A DNA stretch of 64,000 nt from JAGVSZ01 sp019137045 (lineage in GTDB: Bacteria; Pseudomonadota; Gammaproteobacteria; Burkholderiales; SG8-39). The stretch lies in the NCBI GenBank assembly GCA_046347635.1, contig JAXMFT010000001.1, positions 1-64,000 of the forward strand, given 5' to 3'. The notes below the pieces were generated by a model. The model was not told the DNA's origin, did not search any database, and was given only the letters and a program-made list of their open reading frames with translations. Numbering within the stretch: the stretch's first letter is position 1; every line of letters begins with the position of its first letter. The translations under genes were made by a program, and so were the position numbers. Below are positions 26,727 through 35,306 of this stretch, piece by piece.

Positions 26727-28754
26727 ATGAGCTGGTTCGACCGGGTTCGCCGGCGCATGGCGCCCGGCGCGAGCGGCGCGCCCGAGATCGAGCGCGCGGT
26801 CGCGCTCTTCGAGCAGGGGCGCATCGAGGACGCAGAGTCGATCTGCGCGCGGGTCCTCGCGCACGCGCCCGCGAATGCGCACGCGCTTCATCTCCTCGGC
26901 CTCGCCGCCGACCGGCGCGGCGACCACCCCGGCGCGGTGCGCCGCCTCGAAGCGGCGGTCGACGCCGACCCCGCGAACGGACTCTTCCAGCTGAACCTGG
27001 GCAACGCGCTGCGCGCGCTCGGGCGGGTCGACGACGCGCGCGCGCGTTACGCGCGCGCGACCGAGCTCGCGCCCGAGCGCTTCGCCGCGTGGTTCAACCT
27101 CGCGCAACTCCAGGTCGACCGCGGCGCGCACGGCGCCGCGGCGGCGGCATTCCGGCGCGCCCTCGCGCTCGATCCGGCGAGCGGCGCGGCGCGGCTCGGG
27201 CTGGCCGCGGCGCTCGTGGACTCGGCGCAGGGCAGTCCCGACGGCAAGGCGGCGTTCGCCGAAGCGCTGGCGCTGCTCGAGACCGATTGGACGCACCTCG
27301 CCGAGCCCGCGCGCGCGCGCTACGTGCTCGCGTTGGCGCTCGCCGGTTGCGCGCGCTGGACCGAGGCCGCGGCGCACCTCGAGACGCTCGTGGCCGATCA
27401 CCCGCAACGCGCCGAGCCGCGCGTCCAGCTCGCGAACGTCTACAACCAGCTCGGCCGGGCGGCCGACGCGGTGCGCGAGTACCGCGCGACCCACCGGCTC
27501 GCCCCCGAGTACCACCACGCGCTCACGAGCCTGCTCGGGACGCTCAATGCCGTGCCCGACGTCGCGCCCGAGGCGGTGCTGGAGGCACATCGCGATTGGG
27601 CCGCGGCGGTCGCCGCGCCGCTCTACCCTTCCACTCCACGCTTCACCCACTCACGCGCGCCCGGTCGCCGCCTGCGCGTCGGCTACGTGTCTCCGGACCT
27701 GCGGCGCCATCCGGTCGGCGCGATGTTCGCGCCGGTGCTCGAGCGGCACGACCCGGCGCGCGTCGAAGCGTTCTGCTACTACAACTACCCGCGCGGCGAC
27801 GCGATGACCGCGCGCATGCGCACCGCGGCGCACCACTGGCGCGACGTCGCGGGGCTCGACGACGCGGCGGTCGCCGACGCGATCCGCGCCGATGCGATCG
27901 ACATCCTCGTCGACTTGGTGGGCCACACGAAGTACACGCGCATGCTGGTCTTCGCGCGCCGGCCGGCACCGGTCCAGGTGAGCTGGCTCGGGTACTTCAA
28001 CACCACCGGGCTCGCGACGATGGACTACTTCGTGACCGACCCGGTCTCCTCGCCTCCCGGCCAGGACCGCTTCTTCGTCGAGACGCTCGTTCGGCTTCCG
28101 GCCACGCGGTTCTGCTTCGAGCCGCCCGACTACATGCCGGAGGTCGGCCCTCTGCCCGCGCGGCAGAACGGCCACGTGACGTTCGGGTGCCTCAACAACC
28201 TCGTCAAGCTGAACGATCGCGTGCTCGCCCTCTGGGCGCGCATCCTGGCCGCCGTACCCGGGGCACGGCTCCTGCTGCAGGCCTCGGCCCTGAGCGATCC
28301 GCTCCTGCAGCGCGACTTTCGCGCGTGGGCGGCGGCGCTCGGAATCCCGTCCGACCGGCTCGAGCTGCGCCGCTTCGTGCCGGTCGAGGAGGCGGCGCGG
28401 ACGTATCACGACGTGGACATCGCGCTCGACCCGTTTCCCTTCTGCGGCGGGATGACCACGCTCGATGCGCTCTGGATGGGCGTGCCGGTCGTGACCTTGC
28501 CGCAGGCGATGATCGCCGGGCGCCAGAGCGCGAGCATGCTGGCGAACCTGGGACTGGAGGATCTCATCGCTGCCGACGAGGCGGCCTACGTGGCCGCCGC
28601 GGTCGCGCTCGCCCGGGACCTCGACCGCCTCGCGGCGTTGCGCGCAGGCCTGCGTGAGCGCTTTCGCGCCTCGCCGCTCGCCGATTACGCGCGCTTCGCG
28701 CGCGCCCTGGAGACCGCCTACGCGGCGATGTGGGCGCGCTGGGTCGCCGCGTGA
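26727..28754 (+). CDS. TPR-GT41 (OGT-like) glycosyltransferase
   Basis: The 675-aa protein has TPR repeats over residues 15-270, then a canonical GT41 catalytic region: RVGYVSPDLRRHPVGAMFAP (catalytic His), DILVDLVGHTKYTRMLVFARRPAPVQVSW, GYFNTTGLATMDYFVTD, FGCLNNLVKLND, and DPFPFCGGMTTLDALWMGVPVV. This is the best-conserved OGT homologue of the window and the only one on the plus strand. Start ATG 26727 (MSWFDRVRRRMAPG); an in-frame start at 26664 is less likely because its sequence is promoter-like. Confidence 0.93.
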   Translation: MSWFDRVRRRMAPGASGAPEIERAVALFEQGRIEDAESICARVLAHAPANAHALHLLGLAADRRGDHPGAVRRLEAAVDADPANGLFQLNLGNALRALGRVDDARARYARATELAPERFAAWFNLAQLQVDRGAHGAAAAAFRRALALDPASGAARLGLAAALVDSAQGSPDGKAAFAEALALLETDWTHLAEPARARYVLALALAGCARWTEAAAHLETLVADHPQRAEPRVQLANVYNQLGRAADAVREYRATHRLAPEYHHALTSLLGTLNAVPDVAPEAVLEAHRDWAAAVAAPLYPSTPRFTHSRAPGRRLRVGYVSPDLRRHPVGAMFAPVLERHDPARVEAFCYYNYPRGDAMTARMRTAAHHWRDVAGLDDAAVADAIRADAIDILVDLVGHTKYTRMLVFARRPAPVQVSWLGYFNTTGLATMDYFVTDPVSSPPGQDRFFVETLVRLPATRFCFEPPDYMPEVGPLPARQNGHVTFGCLNNLVKLNDRVLALWARILAAVPGARLLLQASALSDPLLQRDFRAWAAALGIPSDRLELRRFVPVEEAARTYHDVDIALDPFPFCGGMTTLDALWMGVPVVTLPQAMIAGRQSASMLANLGLEDLIAADEAAYVAAAVALARDLDRLAALRAGLRERFRASPLADYARFARALETAYAAMWARWVAA

Positions 28755-28779
28755 CGGCGCACGCGCCGGACCGTCACGC
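28749..28779. terminator. Convergent hairpin covering both stop codons
   Basis: Perfect 9-bp arms GCGTGACGG (28749-28757) and CCGTCACGC (28771-28779) with a 13-nt loop. Both TGA stops are inside the arms, as at 23030 and 41470. Confidence 0.6.
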
Positions 28780-29382
28780 CTTCGCCAGCATCCATTCCTT
28801 GCGGCTGCCCTTGTAGTGGACGATGCAGCGCTGCGACACGTCCTCCTCGGGCGTGGCCGGCGAGTAGTTGTACGGATCCACCGGAAGCTCCAGCACGGCG
28901 AAGTCCGGCGCGGCGAAGCGCACCGCGTACTGGTCGCCGAACCAGCGCTGCACCTCCTCCGGGAACCCGCGGCACAGCTCGTGGCAGCGCCGCCAGAACG
29001 CCTGCGAGCGCGAGAACATCACGCCGGTGTTGTACGGCATCACCTGCGCGAGGTCGACGCCGTTCGGATCGAGCGCGGGCCCGGTCCGCCGCGTGAGCGC
29101 GACGTCGAACGGCCGGTCCCAGACGTGCTGCACGTCGCGCACGAACAGGACGTCGGTATCGACGATGAGCGCCGGCCCGTCGAGGGCGGCGAGATGCTGG
29201 AGGCGGTACGTCATCAGACGCTCGCCGTCCCAGGGCAACCGCACGACCTCGTCCGCGCCGGGAACCGCCGGCGTGCGCTCGTCGGTCATCTGCACGAGCG
29301 CGTACCCGAGGCGCTTCGCGGAAGCGGCCATCAGGGTCGCGAGGCGCAGGTCGTCGCCGACCTGGAGGAAGGCGACTCTCAT
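28774..29382 (-). CDS. Putative nucleotide-sugar-dependent glycosyltransferase (GT-A, DxD)
   Basis: The 202-aa protein begins MRVAFLQVGDDLRLATLMAAS and has a metal-binding DTD motif (LIVDTDVLFVRD, residue about 76), then MPYNTGVMFSRSQAFWRRC and a C-terminal HYKGSRKEWML. This is the pattern of small GT-A-fold nucleotide-diphospho-sugar transferases (GT8-like). It overlaps the upstream GT61 gene by ATGA and ends in a convergent hairpin. Confidence 0.7.
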   Translation of the reverse strand: MRVAFLQVGDDLRLATLMAASAKRLGYALVQMTDERTPAVPGADEVVRLPWDGERLMTYRLQHLAALDGPALIVDTDVLFVRDVQHVWDRPFDVALTRRTGPALDPNGVDLAQVMPYNTGVMFSRSQAFWRRCHELCRGFPEEVQRWFGDQYAVRFAAPDFAVLELPVDPYNYSPATPEEDVSQRCIVHYKGSRKEWMLAKA

Positions 29383-30671
29383 GTTCCGCCTCGGGCGAAG
29401 CGCTCGGGCACGTGCTCGCGCAGCGCCGCGAGCACCTGCGGGACGTCGGCGTGGAAGTTCCACTTCAGCGGATTCACGCCCGGGCCCGCGTTGTCCCCCG
29501 GGCGGTCGGACACGAGCGTGACGATGCGCTGGCCGAGCGCGCGGGCGATGAAGCGGAACTCCTCCATGTGCACGCAGCCGGGCGTCGCGAGCTCGAGCAC
29601 GAAGGCGCCCGGCGGGGCGAAGATCAGGTTCGTGAGCCCCGCGCCGTGCGCGCCGACGATCACGCGCGCGCGCGAGAATGCGCGGATCTGCTCGGTCACC
29701 GGCGCCTGGCCGGCGACGAACGTGGTGAACCCGAGCGGCCGCAGCGCGGACTCCAGCTCGGCCTCGTTGTGCATCACCCGCAGCGTGCTGTCGCGGCGCG
29801 ACACGAAGAGGAGATCGCGCGCACGCTCCGGCGAGTCCATGTGCGAAGCGACGCGCGCGCGCAGCCAGTCGATGCCGAGCCGCATGCGCGGGCGGTTGCG
29901 CAGGCACACCGGGACCGCCACCTTCCGGCACGACACCAGCAGACCGCGCGGAACCGTCAGCAGCCGCTCCGGCGGCACGCCGACGAGCCGCAGGTAGTCG
30001 CGCTGGTAGCTGCGCAGGTCCTCGTTGACGAGCAGCGGCAGCGACTCGTCGACGCCGGCCGTCTCGAGCAGCGCGAGCTTGAGCAAATTGCGCTCGAGCC
30101 AGTGCGAGAAGTTCTCGTCGGTGCCGAGGAGCACGAACGGACGGTCCAGGACGCGGTCGACCGGCGGCAGCGTGACGACGTAGTCGTCGCCGTCCGGCGA
30201 CACGCGCCCGGCGACCCACGGATGGTTCGCGAACGTGCGGTCCTGCGTCTCGCGCACGTACACGCGCTCGCCCTCGAAGATCGCGCAGTGGTTGGTGTCG
30301 AGCAGCACGTCCTCGCGCCAGCCGACGTAGGGCTCGCCGCGCGCCGCGCGCTCGGGGTCCATCCACGCGCTGCGGAAGCGCCGCGTGGTCGCGCGGCCGC
30401 CGGAACGGATCGCGTCGAAGCGCGCGAAGTGCGCGGTGGCGGCGTCGATCTCGCCCGCCTGCAGCGCGAACACCGCTGCGGCCCAGAGTGCGCCCGGGTG
30501 ATGCGGCTCGACCGCGAGGATGCGCGCGGCAATCGAGCGCGCGTCGCCGGGGCCGCCCGCGAGCGCGGCGTCGAGCTCGGCCGCGAGCGCGCCGACGCCG
30601 TCCGGCGCCGCGTCGGCACGCGGGCGCAGGGCGCGCCGCGCCGCATCCGCGAGGATTCGGCCGAGCTTCAT
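29379..30671 (-). CDS. GT61-family glycosyltransferase
   Basis: The 430-aa protein has a short TPR-like N-terminus and a GT61 (DUF563) domain: VLLGTDENFSHWLERNLLKLALLE, DLLFVSRRDSTLR, and the signature VIVGAHGAGLTNLIFAPPGAFVLEL. GT61 enzymes add pentoses or hexoses to glycans or proteins. It starts MKLGRILADAARRALRP, a variant of the shared amphipathic N-terminus. ATGA overlaps on both sides put it in a tight minus-strand operon of glycosyltransferases. Confidence 0.85.
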   Translation of the reverse strand: MKLGRILADAARRALRPRADAAPDGVGALAAELDAALAGGPGDARSIAARILAVEPHHPGALWAAAVFALQAGEIDAATAHFARFDAIRSGGRATTRRFRSAWMDPERAARGEPYVGWREDVLLDTNHCAIFEGERVYVRETQDRTFANHPWVAGRVSPDGDDYVVTLPPVDRVLDRPFVLLGTDENFSHWLERNLLKLALLETAGVDESLPLLVNEDLRSYQRDYLRLVGVPPERLLTVPRGLLVSCRKVAVPVCLRNRPRMRLGIDWLRARVASHMDSPERARDLLFVSRRDSTLRVMHNEAELESALRPLGFTTFVAGQAPVTEQIRAFSRARVIVGAHGAGLTNLIFAPPGAFVLELATPGCVHMEEFRFIARALGQRIVTLVSDRPGDNAGPGVNPLKWNFHADVPQVLAALREHVPERFARGGT

Positions 30672-32293
30672 CCCGGCGGCCCCTGCGCGGCGCACGCCCG
30701 CCGCCAGATGTCGCGGTAGGCCGCTTCCAGCTCGCGCATGAACCCGGCCGCATCGAGGAGCGGAGACGCCCGCAGGCGCTCGCGCAGCCCGCGCTGCAGC
30801 GCGCGCAGCCGCGGCCGGTCCGCCGCGAGCCCGGCCGCGACGTCGAGGTACTGTGCGTCGGAGGCGGCGACGAGTTCGGGCAGGCCGGCGTTCCCCAGGA
30901 TCGACGCGCCCGAACGCGCGAAGCCCAGCGCGCCCGCCTTCGTCACCACCGGGACCCCGAGCCACAGGCACTCGCAGGTGGTCGCGCCGCCGTTGTACGG
31001 GAACGGATCCAGCGCGACGTCCGCGCCGCGGACCGTCTCCCAGTAGTCCGCGCGCAGCTGGCGGGGAAAGGTGACGATCCGCGACTCCGCCACGCCGGCC
31101 GCGCGGAACGGCGCGAGCAGCGCCGCGCGCGCCTCGTCGCTCGGCACGTCGAGCATCCACAGCACCGAGCCGGGCACGCGCTGCAGCAGGCGCGCCCACA
31201 GGCCGAGCAGGGGCGGATGGAGCTTGGTGAGCCGGTTGAAGCTCCCGAACACGATCGGCGCGTCCGCGCCGCCGGCCCGCTCCGCGGGCGCGGGCATTCC
31301 GTCCCACGGCGCGAAGCACCACTGCGTGCGCGGCATCCGGAGCAGCCGCTCGCTGTGCCAGCGGTCGCTCTCCCCCGGCGGATCGGCGAGGGCGTCGGTG
31401 ATGCGATAGTCGAAGGCGCGGCTGCCGGTCGTTCCGAGATAGCCGAGGTAGCTCACCTGCACGGGCGCCGGCCGGCGCGCGAGCGCAGGGGTGCGGCCCC
31501 CACGCGTCAGCCCGGCGAGATCGACCAGGATGTCGATCCGGTGGTCGAAGATCGCCTGCGCCAGGGCGTCGTCGGATGCGTCGGTCACGTCGTGCCAGGC
31601 GTCGGCCAGCGCGCGCCAGCGCGCGGTGCGCGCGTCGGCCTTGCGCATCGTCTGGTAGCAGTGCACCTCGAACGCCGCGCGGTCGCGCTGCGCGAGCAGC
31701 GGCTCGATGAAGAACGCGACCGCGTGGTCGCGGAAGTCGCCCGAGACGTACCCGATCCGCAGGCGCCGGCCGGGATCGTCGAAGCGCGATCGCGGTATGG
31801 ACAGCTGCGGGAGGCAATCGAGGAAACGCGCGGCGACACCCTGGTGGGCGGACAGCATCTCGGCTGGCGTCACGCCCGGATCCTGGTGCAGGACGAAGAG
31901 GACGTCCGCAGCGCGCACGAACGAATCGGGCTCGAGCGCCGCGGCCCGGCGCGCCGCGGCGAGGGCCTCGGCGTAGCGGCCGAGCGCGAGCAGCGCCCCG
32001 GCGCGATTCGCGTGCAGGGGCGCCCGGTCGCCGCCGTGCGCGTGCGCCTCGTCGAAATACTCGAGCGCGGCGTCGAACTGCGTGCGGCGCATGTAGAGCT
32101 TGCCGAGCAGGCTCAGCGCGTCCGTGCCGCCGGGGTCGAGCGCGCGGGCCTCGAGCAGCGCGGCCTCGGCGTCCGCGTAGCGCCCGTCCTCGAGCGCCGC
32201 CGACGCGCGCGCCAGAAGTTCCCCGACTCGCGCGCCATCGCCGCCGGCACGACGCAGCGCGGGACGCACGCTCCGCAGGAGGGTCCGCAGCAT
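30668..32293 (-). CDS. TPR-GT41 (OGT-like) glycosyltransferase
   Basis: The 541-aa protein begins MLRTLLRSVRPALRR. TPR repeats span residues 25-125. GT41 motifs: RIGYVSGDFRDHAVAFFIEPLL, DILVDLAGLTRGGRTPALARRPAPVQVSYLGYLGTTGSRAFDYRITD, FGSFNRLTKL, and DPFPYNGGATTCECLWLGVPVVTKAG. It is highly similar to the next gene upstream on the strand, so the two arose by duplication. It overlaps that gene by TGATG and the GT61 gene by ATGA. Confidence 0.92.
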   Translation of the reverse strand: MLRTLLRSVRPALRRAGGDGARVGELLARASAALEDGRYADAEAALLEARALDPGGTDALSLLGKLYMRRTQFDAALEYFDEAHAHGGDRAPLHANRAGALLALGRYAEALAAARRAAALEPDSFVRAADVLFVLHQDPGVTPAEMLSAHQGVAARFLDCLPQLSIPRSRFDDPGRRLRIGYVSGDFRDHAVAFFIEPLLAQRDRAAFEVHCYQTMRKADARTARWRALADAWHDVTDASDDALAQAIFDHRIDILVDLAGLTRGGRTPALARRPAPVQVSYLGYLGTTGSRAFDYRITDALADPPGESDRWHSERLLRMPRTQWCFAPWDGMPAPAERAGGADAPIVFGSFNRLTKLHPPLLGLWARLLQRVPGSVLWMLDVPSDEARAALLAPFRAAGVAESRIVTFPRQLRADYWETVRGADVALDPFPYNGGATTCECLWLGVPVVTKAGALGFARSGASILGNAGLPELVAASDAQYLDVAAGLAADRPRLRALQRGLRERLRASPLLDAAGFMRELEAAYRDIWRRACAAQGPPG

Positions 32294-34542
32294 CACCGCC
32301 CGCCCGCAGCCGCACGCGCGCCGCAGGCGTCGCGCCAGACCGTGCGATAGGCCGCCTCGAGCTCGCGCATGAATCCGGCTGCGTCGAGAAGCGGGGAGGT
32401 CCGCAGGCGCTCGCGCAGGCCGCGCTGCATCGCGCGCAGCCGCGGCCGGTCTGCCGCGAGCCCGGCCGCGACGTCGAGATACTGCTCGTCGCAGGTCGCG
32501 ACCAGCTCCTCCAGGCCGACCGCCCCGAGGATCGACGCACCCGAGCGGGCGAACCCCATGTCCCCGGCGCGGGTGACGACCGGCACTCCGAGCCACAGGC
32601 ACTCGCAGGTCGTCGCGCCGCCGTTGTACGGAAAGGTGTCGAGCGCGATGTCGGCGCGCCGGATGCGGTCCCAGAACGGCGCCGCCGGCAGGCGCGCCCA
32701 GGTCTTGACGCGCTCCGGCACGACCCCCGCCGCAGCGACTTCGCCCACCACCCGCCCGTGCGCATCGTCGCTCGTCACGTCCAGGATCCACAGCTCCGAA
32801 TCGGGCACCTGCGCGAGCAGCCGTCCCCACAACCGCAGCACCTCGGGGCGGACCTTCGTCAGCCGATTGAATGCGCCGAACACGATCGGACCGTCGTCCG
32901 GCGCGGCGCGTTCGAGCGGCGCGGGCATGTCCGCGTGCGGGGCAAAGCACCAGAAGGAACGGGGCAGCCGCAGGAGCCGCTCCGTGTACCACGCGTCGGC
33001 GATCCCCGGCGGGTCGGCGCGCGCGTCCGTGATGCGATAGTCGATCGCCCGGGCGCCGGTGGTGGCGAGGTAGCCGAGATAGCTGATCTGCACGGGCGCC
33101 GGCCGGCGGCCGAGGGCGGCGGCGCGGCTGCCGGTCGTCAGGCCGGCCAGGTCGACGAGGATGTCGATCTCGTGCGCGCCGATCAGCGCGACCAGGTCGT
33201 CGTCGCCGCGTGCCGAGACCTCCTCCCAGTGGTCGGCGAGCGCGCGGAACCGGTGCGTCCGGTCGTCGGTCTCCGCGACCGTCTGGTAGCAGTAGACCTC
33301 GAACGCGGCGCGGTCGCGGGCCGCGAGCAGCGGCTCGATGAAGGCGGCCGCGTGCATCCGGAAGTCCCCGAGGGTATCCGACGCAGGCGGCGCCCGGGGT
33401 CGGCGAACCGGGCGGCCGAACGCTGCCCGCGGTGGCGCGTCCACGAACGCCGCCAAGCGCTTGTGCTCGGCGAGCAGTTCGTCCGGGGTCGTGCTGCCCG
33501 TCTGGCTGAGGAGGAAGAGCAGCATCGCCCCGTAGCGCTGCACGTCGGGCGCCAGCTCGATCGCACGGCGGAACGCCGCCTCGGCGTCGGCAGCGCGCCC
33601 GAGGTCCTGAGCGCGAGACCGCGATTCGCGGGAACTCGGCGACCGCCGGCGCTGCGCAGCGCATCGTCGAAGAGGCGAGCGCCGCGTCGTAGCGTGCCGG
33701 TACGCGAGGAGGCCGAGCAGGTTCAGCGCGTCGGCGTTCGACGGCTCGCGTCGCAGGACCTCGAGAACGCGCGCTCGGCCTCGGGCATGCGCTCGGCGCG
33801 GGCGTGCGATACCCCTTCCTCGAGCAACGTTCGCACCGCGACACGATGCGCTCGCCCGACGCGGGCACGAAAGACGTTGGCGAGCAGTCCCTTGAGCATC
33901 CGGGGTTCGACGCGCGGATCGCCCCGCGCGCCGATGAGAACCGAGTCCGCAAAGAACAAGCCCTCCGCAGAGGGGCCGTTCGGGTGGTGCAGTGCTATCC
34001 GATCCACGCAGGCGGCGCCCGGGGTCGGCGAACCGGGCGGCCGGGAACGCCGCCCGCGGTGGCGCGTCCACGAACGCCGCCGCGAAGCGCTTGTGCTCGG
34101 CGAGCAGTTCGTCCGGGGTCGTGCTGCCCGTCTGGCTGAGGAGGAAGAGCAGCATCGCCCCGTAGCGCTGCACGTCGGGCGCCAGCTCGATCGCACGGCG
34201 GAACGCCGCCTCGGCGTCGGCAGCGCGCCCGAGGTCCTGGAGCGCGAGACCGCGATTCGCGTGGAACTCGGCGACCTCGCCGGCGCTGCGCAGCGCATCG
34301 TCGAAGTAGGCGAGCGCCGCGTCGTAGTGCGTGCGCCGGTACGCGAGGAGGCCGAGCAGGTTCAGCGCGTCGGCGTTCGACGGCTCGCGTCGCAGGACCT
34401 CGAGAAACGCGCGCTCGGCCTCGGGCATGCGCTCGGCGCGGGCGTGCGATACCCCTTCCTCGAGCAACGTTCGCACCGCGACACGATGCGCCTCGCCCTG
34501 CACGCGGGCACGAAAGACGTTGGCGAGCAGTCCCTTGAGCAT
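32293..34542 (-). CDS. TPR-GT41 glycosyltransferase interrupted by a corrupted tandem duplication
   Basis: The apparent 749-aa frame is a chimera. Its first 180 residues (34542 to about 33997) are a clean N-terminus starting MLKGLLANVFRARV with TPR repeats. A degraded second copy of the same stretch follows, with many small deletions, and then the intact GT41 C-terminus (DILVDLAGLTTGSRAAALGRRPAPVQISY; DTFPYNGGATTCECLWLG). Removing the block 33375-33995 would leave about 1,629 nt, encoding about 543 aa, the length of the neighbouring homologue. A few indels remain at the join near 33370. I think the gene is intact in the organism and the assembly is wrong here. Confidence 0.8.
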   Translation of the reverse strand: MLKGLLANVFRARVQGEAHRVAVRTLLEEGVSHARAERMPEAERAFLEVLRREPSNADALNLLGLLAYRRTHYDAALAYFDDALRSAGEVAEFHANRGLALQDLGRAADAEAAFRRAIELAPDVQRYGAMLLFLLSQTGSTTPDELLAEHKRFAAAFVDAPPRAAFPAARFADPGRRLRGSDSTAPPERPLCGGLVLCGLGSHRRAGRSARRTPDAQGTARQRLSCPRRASASCRGANVARGRGIARPRRAHARGRARVLEVLRREPSNADALNLLGLLAYRHATTRRSPLRRCAAQRRRSPSSRESRSRAQDLGRAADAEAAFRRAIELAPDVQRYGAMLLFLLSQTGSTTPDELLAEHKRLAAFVDAPPRAAFGRPVRRPRAPPASDTLGDFRMHAAAFIEPLLAARDRAAFEVYCYQTVAETDDRTHRFRALADHWEEVSARGDDDLVALIGAHEIDILVDLAGLTTGSRAAALGRRPAPVQISYLGYLATTGARAIDYRITDARADPPGIADAWYTERLLRLPRSFWCFAPHADMPAPLERAAPDDGPIVFGAFNRLTKVRPEVLRLWGRLLAQVPDSELWILDVTSDDAHGRVVGEVAAAGVVPERVKTWARLPAAPFWDRIRRADIALDTFPYNGGATTCECLWLGVPVVTRAGDMGFARSGASILGAVGLEELVATCDEQYLDVAAGLAADRPRLRAMQRGLRERLRTSPLLDAAGFMRELEAAYRTVWRDACGARAAAGGR
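33375..33995. repeat. Tandem duplicate, degraded copy
   Basis: Directly repeats 33996-34648 but is 32 nt shorter. The differences are mostly single-base losses, many in homopolymers: for instance six A versus three A and CCCC versus CCC in the pilin terminator copy. This error pattern is typical of unpolished long reads. Confidence 0.85.
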
Positions 34543-34648
34543 CCGGGGTTCGATGCGCGCGGATCGCCCCGCGCGCCGCCGATGAGAACCGAGTCCGCAA
34601 AAAAGAACAAGCCCCTCCGCAGAGGGGCCCGTTCGGGTGGTGCAGTGC
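33996..34648. repeat. Tandem duplicate, intact copy
   Basis: Covers the 5' part of the GT41 gene, its leader and the pilA terminator, ending just before the pilA stop. The reading frame and terminator are intact, in contrast to the other copy. Confidence 0.85.
34599..34628 (-). terminator. Rho-independent terminator of pilA
   Basis: On the minus strand a 7-bp stem (GCCCCTC / GAGGGGC, loop 4 nt) is followed by TTGTTCTTTTTT. It lies 27 nt after the pilA stop and 57 nt before the next gene start, so the downstream glycosyltransferase needs its own promoter or read-through. Confidence 0.88.
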
Positions 34649-34654
34649 CGGGAG

Positions 34655-35065
34655 TTAGCGGCAGGAGCCCGGCATGAAGCGCGAGGGCGAGCCGACGCAG
34701 GTCCAGGACAGCGAACCCGCGGCGTTCGTGCTCGGCGTCAGGGTCACGGTGACGGCGGTGCCAACGCTCGTGTTCGCGTTGTTGCCGGTCAGCGTCACCA
34801 CGCCGGCCCCGGTGGTCGTCGCGCCCGTGATCTTGCCGGCCGGGGTCACGGTCACGCCGTTGCCCATGTTGGCCGAGTCCTGGTCCGCCTGGTATTTCTC
34901 CGTGATCGCCGTGCGCGCCGAGCTGGCGGCCAGGATGATCTCCGACACCTTCGCGCGGATCGTGTAGTCCTGATACGCCGGCAGCGCGACCGCCGCCAGG
35001 ATGCCGATGATCGCGACCACGATCATCAGTTCGATCAGGGTGAAGCCCTTCTGGATTCGCTGCAT
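34655..35065 (-). CDS. pilA: Type IV major pilin PilA
   Basis: The 136-aa type IVa prepilin has a short 6-residue leader (MQRIQKG). The PilD cleavage/methylation site is G-FTLIE with Glu at +5, and the hydrophobic assembly helix is FTLIELMIVVAIIGILAAVA. The C-terminal half is Thr/Ser/Gly-rich and ends in a disulfide loop (WTC...SC). A GGAGGGG ribosome site precedes the ATG. It has its own sigma-54 promoter and a strong terminator, so it is a monocistronic, highly expressed gene. It sits between GT operons, and its Ser/Thr-rich head makes it a candidate glycosylation target. Confidence 0.96.
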   Translation of the reverse strand: MQRIQKGFTLIELMIVVAIIGILAAVALPAYQDYTIRAKVSEIILAASSARTAITEKYQADQDSANMGNGVTVTPAGKITGATTTGAGVVTLTGNNANTSVGTAVTVTLTPSTNAAGSLSWTCVGSPSRFMPGSCR

Positions 35066-35124
35066 GGCCCCTCCGTGGTTGTCGTTTGCCCGACGCGAAC
35101 GTCACGCGCTGAGCGCTTCCTCCC

Positions 35125-35139
35125 GCAAGGGCCATGCCA
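35125..35139 (-). promoter_or_regulatory. Sigma-54 promoter of pilA
   Basis: On the minus strand TGGCATGgcccTTGC matches TGGCACG-N4-TTGC with one mismatch and exact spacing. The start would be near 35113, 48 nt before the pilA ATG. PilR/sigma-54 control of pilA is established in related bacteria; pilRS is not in this window. Confidence 0.85.
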
Positions 35140-35176
35140 TTGCGTGACTTTTGCCGCAAGTCTTTCTTAACATATT

Positions 35177-35194
35177 GAAAAGAGATAACTTTTC
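35177..35194. promoter_or_regulatory. AT-rich inverted repeat upstream of the pilA promoter
   Basis: GAAAAG-AGATAA-CTTTTC is a perfect 6-bp inverted repeat in an AT-rich island within a very GC-rich context, 64-81 nt upstream of the predicted start. It could be an activator (PilR) or IHF-type bending site. As a terminator for the upstream gene it would be weak. Confidence 0.4.
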
Positions 35195-35306
35195 TGGATG
35201 GAGGCGGAGTCTATGGGAGCCTGCCCCTTCTTCCGAACGGTCGTGCCACGCACACGCTTGACGTGCAGCGTCACTTCGGACCGTGCGGGTCCCGAGACGC
35301 GCTCGA

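Noticed and set aside
32293..34542. A genuine 749-aa glycosyltransferase with duplicated TPR part
   Set aside because: The second copy is out of frame and degraded by homopolymer losses and includes a terminator copy. A corrupted assembly explains it better.
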